A stretch of DNA of 64,000 nt from Rhizophagus irregularis (lineage: Eukaryota; Glomeromycota; Glomeromycetes; Glomerales; Glomeraceae): positions 5,456,001 through 5,520,000 of the forward strand of contig NC_089430.1 of assembly GCF_026210795.1 (NCBI RefSeq), written 5' to 3'. Below are positions 56,630-64,000 of the stretch, piece by piece (the first letter of the stretch is position 1; the number at the start of each line of letters is the position of its first letter). Both the position numbers and the translations under genes were made by a program. The notes below the pieces were generated by a model, which was not told the DNA's origin, ran no database searches, and was given only the letters and a program-made list of their open reading frames with translations.

Positions 56630-59250
56630 ATGAAGGATGATACAATCACACCGGATGAAGAAAATCTTCGCTCACCGAAAATTTCAACACCTGGAACTAG
56701 TCGAAGTGTAACGTTAGACACCAATAAACCAGGTATTATTATTATTTTTTTATTATTATTACATTATTATTATAGTATTTTCTCTTTTTTTTTGATATAT
56801 TTTAATATTTTTTCCAATTTTATTTCAATGAAATGACTAGTATTAAGAAATAGACAACGCCAACGTTCACAATCTCAACCGCCTACTATTAATTACCAAT
56901 CTACTAGGCAAATTGAACAAAATAAGCCATTTACTAATCTAATTTTAATTATTTTAGTTATTTTAATTTTATTTATTGCGTCATATGTGTTTGTAAGAAA
57001 TTATTCTTAATGCTCGAAAATTTTAGTAAGAGTTCGTTCGCATTAATTTTCATTGATATATTTTAATTTACCTCAAAGATATTTTACGGACCCAACATTC
57101 TAGGTATATCGCATAAATGTATAATACTATAATTTACCTACTTTTACTTTACATATTAAATATATTAATATATTTATACTTTATTAGGTAACTTCTACTT
57201 TCGAACTTCTGATTTAAACATCATTTCTCTTTAGTAAACCAATTATTCCTTTGGACTGGATAATTATAGCATATAATAAGTAAGGACTGAGAATATAAAA
57301 TCGTTTTTCACGAAATTTATACTTTTTAATACAGTATTTATCAATTTGCACTCTTTAGACCTGAACCGATTCCGACTTTATTGGATATTGACATTATTGA
57401 CGCACCAGCCATACTCTTAATTGGAAAAACGGGTATGCCTTGATATTGTGTCTTTCTTTTTAACAATTTGAATTTTTTTTTATTGAAAATATGTTATACA
57501 TTTGTTTGAAAGGCGCGGGTAAAAGCACATTAGGGAATTTATTGTTGAAAACTTCCGAATATGAAAACCCGACTTTTCCTGTCTCTGATAGCTTTGTGAG
57601 TATAAAAAATAATGTACTCTATTTTAGATAATTTTATTTACTATTATTTCTAACTCGTAAAATGATTAGTCATCCTTCACTAAAAAATCTGGTTTCGCGA
57701 CAATAAAAATTGATAATAAAACTTATAACGTTATCGACACGCCAGGAATTTTTGACACTGATAACCCCAACGAAGTTACTCTAGAAGAAATTGCTCGAAC
57801 TATCCGAAAATGTTCTTATGGGATTAAGGCCATATTGTTCGTAATTGGTAAGTGAAAATACTAATTATATTATTCACAATAGAGAGATATATATTTAAAA
57901 AATTGTTTATAGAAGCCAAACGGTTCACGATAGAACAAAAAGAAATGGTTAACAAAATAAAATTATTTCTCGGAGATGAAGCGCTCCGATATATGATAAC
58001 TGTCTTTTCGTTTTGTGACAAAAAGCAAACCGAAAATCTTGATAATTTTAAAAAGTCATCTTGGAATAAAGAATTTAAGGATTTCATCAATTCCATGGGT
58101 AATCGATGGGCTATTTCTCCGAACTCAGATATTTTCCCGCCTGATAATCGTGTGCATCAACAACGCCTCAGAGAATTATGGAATCATATTATTTCTATAG
58201 ATGGAGTGTACACAAATGAATTACTCAAAAAAGCTCGGAAAAAACAAGAAGAAAATGCAAGAATTGCGAAAGAAGCGGAAGAGAAACGAAAAAGAAAATA
58301 CGATGAAAGTAGGAGAAGAGAAGGTGAAATAAATGCATTGGCGAAATATGAGATGTGGAGGGCAGAAGATGAGAAACAAGCAAAAGAAAGACAAAAAAAG
58401 GAAATAAAGGAGATAGTGGGATCTCTACTCAAAAAAATAGAAGCCCTAGAAAAAAGAGTGGATGAACTTTCCGGTGGTTGTTTCGAGCTTGAAACACAAG
58501 TCAAGCTTGAATCGGGAAGAATTATTAAAATGTCAGAACTTCAAACAGGGGATCGAGTGCTATCAAACGTAAGAAATGATATTGATGAATATTCAGAAGT
58601 TTATCTTATTGCTCACATTGGAAAACTCGAGCATGAAGAAAAGTTTGCTAAAGTCAACTTTACTAGACCGGATGGATCTAAAGGTATTTTTGGGGGATAA
58701 TTTGCTTGTAATTTGACAAATAAATAAATTATTCATTCTTATGATCTATTTTCATTTTTTTAGGACAATTGCGGCTCACAACTACTCATTATGTCTTTGA
58801 TGAAAATTTATCAATAATATTCGCTAAAGATCTGCGTCCTGGAGAAACAAAGATTTTGGTATCAGATGATAACAATAAGCTAGTTTCAGTCTTTGTGGAT
58901 GATGTAACAATAGTGAGTTTTCAAACTTTTATTAATACTGTAAAAGTTAATACTTTTCTTGACAATTAATACCCTGATATTTTAAACAGGAATTACATGA
59001 TGAGTACATTAGTTTCTACACACGAGCTGGGTCAGTTATCGCCAATGGTGTGCTTTGTTCCTGTTACGATCAATGCCCACCGTCTCAAATGCTTATGGAT
59101 CTGGTTTTTTTACCAGTTCGTTTGTGGACTTATATTATACCAAGTACACATCGTGAAGAACGACTTCATCCATATGTTCAGTTCTTTGAAACTGTATATC
59201 TTTTATTTATAAATTTTATGGGAAAAGGCAAACGACTTATTGGAAACTAA
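56630..59250 (+). CDS. AIG1/IMAP-like GTPase fused to a Hedgehog-type Hint domain, copy C
   Basis: Exons: 56630-56732, 56841-56992, 57079-57103, 57188-57233, 57335-57432, 57513-57595, 57670-57847, 57913-58683, 58764-58912, 58990-59250; all in frame, 621 aa (the two exons at 57188-57432 are the least certain). Residues 1-60 are polar, about 66-85 a membrane helix, about 125-310 an AIG1-type G domain (GKTGAGKST at 139-147, DTPG at 192-195, RFTIEQKEMV after the G3 region), about 315-410 a charged coiled coil, and from C418 a Hint domain: GCFELETQVKLESGRIIKMS, TTTH with H494, and LCSCY at 557-561, which correspond to the nucleophile, block B and C-terminal Cys of Hedgehog Hog domains. The tail has hydrophobic helices. 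Inference: after autocleavage before C418 the GTPase part could be released or receive an adduct. Known AIG1 proteins are membrane GTPases; activity here is unproven. Confidence 0.82.
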
Positions 59251-60844
59251 ATCGTTAGTACAAAAATGTAAATTAATTTGGTTTAGATGATAATATTTCA
59301 TGATATTTTGTTAATAAATATTTTATTTGAAAATTTGATAGCGGTAATTTGATTTGTGATTGATAATAAGAGACTAATTTACAAACCATATTCCAAATTA
59401 ACCAGACGAATCTGACTGATGTGCAGAGGTCAAGTTTAATGTAGGCTACAATAAATGGTTCGTTAATCATGATAATACATAGCCTCTGAGCCTTGGTATC
59501 ATTTATAAAAAAAAACCTAGTACTTTAATATTGATATTATCAAGATCGGGATTAATTTTGAATTAATAAATATGATAATCAAAAATCTATAAATTATATA
59601 AAACTCATTCAAATGATCAAAAATTGGTAAATCTATTGTTATCTAGGGAATTTAATCGACTTAAAAAGTTATAAATGATGCGAGATCAATTAAAATCCAA
59701 AAATCGATTGACCTTTGATTGATCACGTGCAATCGATTTTTTACTTAATTTAAACGATTGAAACTTGCACATTTTTACAATAATTCATTTTTATTATAAT
59801 TATTTTACTATATTCCTTATTAATTTATTGTTCTATTACAATCAAAGTATCTTTTATGTTTGAATTAAAAAAAAATTAGTATTATTAATTTCATGGGAAG
59901 TTGGGAAATCTATATCAACGACATTGTTTAAATCAGTTTATGAACTTTTCTGATTCTATCTTCATCCTTAAATCACAAATTAAATAAATGAATTAATCGC
60001 ATTACTTCTTTTAACGGTTAATAGCTGAAAAATACTTAATAAGTATTCAGGCCAAATTGTTCGAATTGACTTAAGTTAATAAAATCTTTTTACAATTAAA
60101 AGGATTAAACTTTTTTAAAAAATATAAACCAGGATAACAAGGTTTTTTAAACGAAATAAAATAGTTTACCTTTTTCTCCAATTAGATGAAAACAAAGTGT
60201 TTTCGTGCGGTTAGTTTGTTGAGGTTTTTGTTTTTATTAATTTAACATTTTTTTTGCCCAGCTCGTGAGTTAAAGTGAATAATGTGAGTTAAATTTCGTA
60301 CTATTATTGATATATTAATATATTATATTTTCTAGTTTTAGATGATGGTATTATTATCCAAAAAAAAATCGTAATTTAAGTCGCAAACTTTGCTATAAGA
60401 TTATTAAATTAAAGACTGTTTGTCAAGGAAATTACAATTCTAATATTTGGAAAAATTTTTGAAAATTATAATTAGTTAAAAATATAACAATGATTAATTA
60501 TTTCTTTCCTTTAAAGGGTGATCTAAATTTTTTTAACTAAGCAAAGCAAAATCGTATTGTACCATGTACATGATTATAATTTATATTGTGTGATGCATTA
60601 ACCGAAAAAGCCTATGCAACAGAGTGACCAAAAAATTTAGGAAATTAAAAAAATTTTGTTAAGGCATAATTTAAGATACCGCCATTTGACCATTTAAGGG
60701 TATAACTCTTAAATCTGAACTCACAAAACTTACAAAAAAAAGTATTTTTGTATGATTTTGATCGACATCCGCATATTTTCTAGGTTAACATATTTTTTTC
60801 AGACGCCTTTTTATAGGTTATTCTATTATTAAATCTGAATTCAT
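59251..60844. other. 3' flank of copy C, uninterrupted version of the copy A flank
   Basis: 59251-60110 is collinear with 44200-44480, 45055-46145 and 48995-49470, showing the state before the three insertions in the copy A block. 60225-60320 repeats the AGCTCGTGAGT family. 60320-60840 has no supported feature. Confidence 0.65.
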
Positions 60845-60913
60845 TTTTAATTTGAAGATTTCAATGGATTCTTATACTAAAAAGTATTAAGCTAATTCAG
60901 TCATAATTATACA

Positions 60914-61220
60914 TGTAACGCAATGCATTTTCAGCGAAATCTTTGAAAATTGGACTAGTGGGAATAATGATATTGATGAATTTATTCAAAAAACTCAGCT
61001 ATTAGCTCATCATGATGTAAAAGAATCGGCATTAGAATGGATAACTTATGATAGATTTTATATTGCAAATTGCAAGTATGAAGTAATTTGGATTGATGGG
61101 ATATGATATTATTTATTGGAATAGAGTACATCAAAATTGGAAAGGAAAGATTGTAATATGTTTGTTAATTTGAAATGTTTAAATAATTCAAAGAGTGTTA
61201 CATTAGAATTTACGGATGAG
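60914..61220 (+). pseudogene. Relic kinase N-lobe exon
   Basis: CNAMHFQRN, then after a one-base change ENWTSGNNDIDEFIQ-like wording (now in another frame), SALEWITYDRF and, after further shifts, MFVNLKCLNNSKSVTLEFTD before a GT donor. The glycine loop is missing and at least three shifts are present. No C-lobe exon follows. Confidence 0.75.
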
Positions 61221-61522
61221 GTATAATAATTTATAAATTTGCAATAATAAATCTTCTTTGTACTAATTTTCCTATGATATTGGAAAGACGACATTTATGA
61301 AATTTAAAATAAGCAGGCTACGTAGAGAGTCTAACTGTCAAACGTTGCTATAAATATAAAACCGTTGGAGCTGAGATCCGCCTAATTAAAGTTTTAGAAA
61401 TAGTATACAGGAGCGGTGAATATAAAATGAAAAGGACGGAGTATTTCTTTAGGATGTTTGATGCGAAGCTTACCTCACGTGAAATTAGAAATTGATATAC
61501 TGTAGAGTGTAGTAATTAGCAG

Positions 61523-62008
61523 GTGGTAAAGAAATTAAAAGAAGAGAAAGATAAATCAGACGAAAGAAATAATGGACACTTCGCCAAAATAATTAACATA
61601 AACAATATCAGATATATATTAATAATATACTTTAACGACGAAAAGGATATGATGAAGGCCGTTCATAATTCTGCAATGCAAGAGGAAATTGACGCAGGAC
61701 TGCAGATTAAAGGGCAAGATGAACTAATAGGTAAAGAAGGATTCTTCAAGAAACCGGGAATTCGAAAAATGGCAAATAACGTAGTTAATTCTCATAGTCT
61801 AACGGGTTCAATGATTCCGAGTAACGTTTTAGTTAACGATTTTAGCAAATTTGAATGCAGAACTGAATTTAACGATAGAATTAAAGATATCAATGTTAGT
61901 GTGGAAGGATCAAAAGGTAAAGGAGAAGTTGTCGAATCGGAAAATGATGAAGAATTGAATGGGAACAAAAAACGTGTTGTAAAAACCCATGGCAGTAAGG
62001 AAGATTAA
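61523..62008 (+). CDS. Unknown ORF, about 160 aa
   Basis: Open frame with a GTG at its listed beginning and no good ATG before MDT-like positions, so the true start may lie in an upstream exon. It contains IRYILIIYFNDEKDMMKAVH (a beta-alpha pattern like an RRM-type or gag-type fold), GLQIKGQDELIGKEGFFKKP, and a Lys/Glu-rich C-terminus. A broken copy lies at 50815-51185. It may be part of a mobile element ORF1; I do not recognise it. Confidence 0.45.
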   Translation: MVKKLKEEKDKSDERNNGHFAKIININNIRYILIIYFNDEKDMMKAVHNSAMQEEIDAGLQIKGQDELIGKEGFFKKPGIRKMANNVVNSHSLTGSMIPSNVLVNDFSKFECRTEFNDRIKDINVSVEGSKGKGEVVESENDEELNGNKKRVVKTHGSKED

Positions 62009-62310
62009 CCATTCAATAGAATAAACAAATGTGGGAAAGTAGGGTTAGGTTTTGTTTCTTTTTCTCGCCGGAAAAGAGTATGGGATAACCTAGTCAAGTG
62101 AAATGGGAAATCTTTGCCTAGTATCGATTACATTTCCATCGAACGAACGAAGTTTAATTTGACTATACTTTTCTGATATTTCACTTTTTTTGATTGAATT
62201 TATATATTTAATATTTTTGTGTTCACCTTAATGGGATTGTAATAATAGGAAAATAGTTAGTAATTGCATTATTAATGGAAATACACAAATTTCTGGGATT
62301 ACGTTAATAT

Positions 62311-62568
62311 AGCAAATAAATTTTTAGAAAAAATGTAGTCCATAGTATAAAATTAATAAGTAGTAGGCGTAGGCCGTAGGCGCCCTACTTCCGTTAATAG
62401 ATAGAATAACCTGGTGTATATTAGTGTTATGCTTACTGTATTTTTTTTTCTTTATAAATGTATTCTCATTCTTGAATTCCATTATAATAAAAGGGAAATG
62501 CGCGTTACTAACAAAAAAAATCGTCTTTGTATTAATATCTGAGTTATGCTTACGCTATATGGATATGT
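62311..62568. other. Spacer
   Basis: A short GC-richer piece (GTAGTAGGCGTAGGCCGTAG at 62360-62380) stands out; otherwise AT-rich and without feature. Confidence 0.35.
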
Positions 62569-63017
62569 GTGAAAAATAATGGTGTCACTGAAATGGCTTT
62601 ATTAAAAGAAAGTATCAATAAAGTGTTGTCCGATGATTTGAATGTCAACGAAGCGGCGAATCAACGTCCTGAATTTGAAGAACCAATTTTGGATGAAGCA
62701 TCAACTAAATCTAACATAATGACCACGGCGGAAGGTTTAGTTAGAGAATTGACGAGAGGACTAATCAACGAAAATGGCTCAGAATATGTAAGACTGGTAG
62801 TGAAAAATCATTGCTGAGATTGGTTCTGGACGAATACTTGACAAATATTCAAAAATTGATATGGATGGAACGATGCAACGAAACAATAGAATTAGAAAAA
62901 CAAATGGGAATTTTTAAATATCTAGAGAGAAAAAAGAAGGGAGTTAAAGGTAGTAGTGACGAAGGAGAGAGAGATTTAGATAATATTGAAAATATTGAAA
63001 AACAAAAAAAAGAATAA
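62569..63017 (+). pseudogene. Fragment with LINE-like C-terminal tail
   Basis: 62569-62817 reads NNGVTEMALLKESINKVLSD and further acidic sequence to a TGA; after a frame change 62811-63017 gives LVLDEYLTNIQKLIWMERCN and ETIELEKQMGIFKYLERKKK. The W-x-E-R-C-x-E pattern followed by a basic tail is typical of the extreme C-terminus of fungal LINE ORF2, but without the reverse transcriptase core this remains weak. It ends in an A-rich stretch (63005-63035). Confidence 0.4.
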
Positions 63018-63389
63018 AAAAAAAACATTTTAAAAATAGATTTAGCAGGAAAAACAAAGGAAGACGTATTTAGATTAGGCAATTCAGATCGATTTAAAAT
63101 AGCAAATCAGGTACATGTAATAGGTATTTAGTAAATACTTAGATTTATTTAGTTTATACTATATTAAAATCCAGGTGGATGTGTCTAAATTTTTTTAAAT
63201 ACTTTCTAATATGTAAATATATATATGAAGTTCAATGTATTAATTATAGTGACAAAATTTTCTTTTTGAAAAAAAAAGAATAATTTTATAATTAAACTTT
63301 GATATGATATACTATCAGCAAAAAATTAAATAAAGATATATAATTTAAAAAACAATACATTAATTACGGATGAAAACTGAAACGTTAAG
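63018..63389. other. 3' flank of kinase gene 4
   Basis: AT-rich. 63260-63330 (TTTTATAATTAAACTTTGAT and following) resembles 8945-9000 downstream of kinase gene 1, so the two 3' flanks are related. Confidence 0.5.
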
Positions 63390-64000
63390 TTAACTATTTT
63401 CATTAACGTTAATATTCAATTGAGAAATATTGATTTGTAAGGATTCTATTTAATAAATTAAGGCTTATTGTTAGTAATTGTGAACTAAGAGTATTTTAAA
63501 AATCGTTATATTTACCATTTTCATTAATATTCAATTGAGAAATGTTGATTTGTAAAGACTCTATTTAATAAATAATACTTTATATTATTAGTATTTTATA
63601 AACTAAGTGTTTTAAAGTCATTATATTTACCATTCTCATTAGTACTCAATTGAGAAAGATTACGCCGTAAAGATTCTATTTAATAAATTAATATTTTATT
63701 ATCAGTATTTATAAACTATGTATTTTTAAAGTTATACCACAGGTAAAATATTTACCATTCTTATCAATATTCAATTGAGAAAACCTAAGTTGTAAAGATT
63801 CTATTTAATAAATTGAAGTTATTATTAGTATAATATTAACTAAATATATCTACAAAGTAACAATTAATAAATTGCTTTATTAATACCTGAAAATTCCTCG
63901 CTTATTATATTATCATTTTTCTCATAATAATCATCAGAATTTTTTGGTTCGGGAAGATTATTGAAATCAAGCGATCTACTTGTATAAATAGCTTCCGAAT
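63390..64000 (-). CDS. 3' end of a fourth kinase gene of the same family (cut by window edge)
   Basis: Exons from the edge: 64000-63887 (partial C-lobe exon: SRSLDFNNLPEPKNSDDYYE, ending EEFSG in phase 1), mini-exons 63800-63756, 63675-63631, 63560-63516 (45 nt each) and a terminal exon 63445-63390 that runs ESLQINISQLNINVNENS to a TAA. All keep frame. The mini-exons are more divergent than in gene 1 (ESLQLRFSQLNIDKN, ESLRRNLSQLSTNEN, ESLQINISQLNINEN). The kinase domain itself lies beyond the window. Confidence 0.85.

Larger units (their letters stand above)
60845..62310 (+). repeat. Segmental duplication, right copy (partner 50170-51490)
   Basis: Collinear with the left copy as described there; it keeps more of the kinase exon and an open version of the unknown ORF. 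Confidence 0.85.

Noticed and set aside
58997-59212. Alternative frame beginning MMSTLVSTHELGQL at the end of copies A and C
   Set aside because: The Hint frame (ELHDEYISFYTRAGSVIANG) is continuous with the upstream exons and carries the SCY motif; the alternative frame does not join.

Overview
The window reads as nuclear DNA of an arbuscular mycorrhizal fungus, most likely Rhizophagus (Glomeromycotina). It is very AT-rich, its genes are cut by many short GT-AG introns, it carries kinases of the expanded Glomeromycotina TKL type (blocks such as WTSGNDDID, LEWIPYDRF, ANWIDG), and it is full of transposons and segmental duplications. Species assignment is inference; no search was run.

Layout, left to right. 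482-1066 is a TA-flanked MITE. 2139-6361 is one conserved housekeeping gene, ER glucosidase I (GH63), in about 21 exons. 9012-13709 (minus), 16857-20291 (plus), 28644-32525 (plus) and 63390-64000 (minus, cut by the window edge) are four members of one kinase family. Between them lie a zinc-finger/transposase-like convergent pair (21527-24523), a T-rich micro-exon chain (25004-26490), a LINE remnant (27530-28490), and two elements with ATTCCGTAT-rich ends (34151-36119). 38699-40873 is a retro-inserted block with an apparently intact Tc1 transposon nested inside it. From 40.9 kb to 62.3 kb the window is built of duplicated copies of a block that encodes an AIG1/IMAP-like GTPase joined to a Hedgehog/intein (Hint) autoprocessing domain, followed by a relic kinase exon and a small unknown ORF. 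Copy A (41.0-44.2 kb) is decayed, copy B (51.9-53.7 kb) has lost the Hint part, and copy C (56.6-59.3 kb) looks complete. A foldback MITE, a 2.6-kb retro-inserted element and a small MITE have inserted into the copy A block; the copy C block shows the uninterrupted state.

The main result is that these genes grow by duplicating whole exons with matched intron phase. In each kinase gene a phase 0-0 exon of 411-447 nt encoding the kinase N-lobe is repeated five or six times in front of a single catalytic C-lobe exon, and only the last copy keeps a good glycine-rich loop. At the 3' end a phase 1-1 exon of exactly 45 nt (15 residues) is repeated five times in gene 1 and at least three times in gene 4, while genes 2 and 3 have a single copy ended by a stop. 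When assembled by hand with GT-AG junctions, all three complete models stay in frame throughout (1265, 987 and 1134 aa), which strongly supports them. The second result is copy C, a predicted 621-aa membrane-anchored GTPase with a coiled coil and a C-terminal Hint domain that retains the expected Cys, TxxH and SCY positions.

No tRNA, rRNA or CRISPR array was recognised. All coordinates were read by eye; splice sites are predictions without transcript support.
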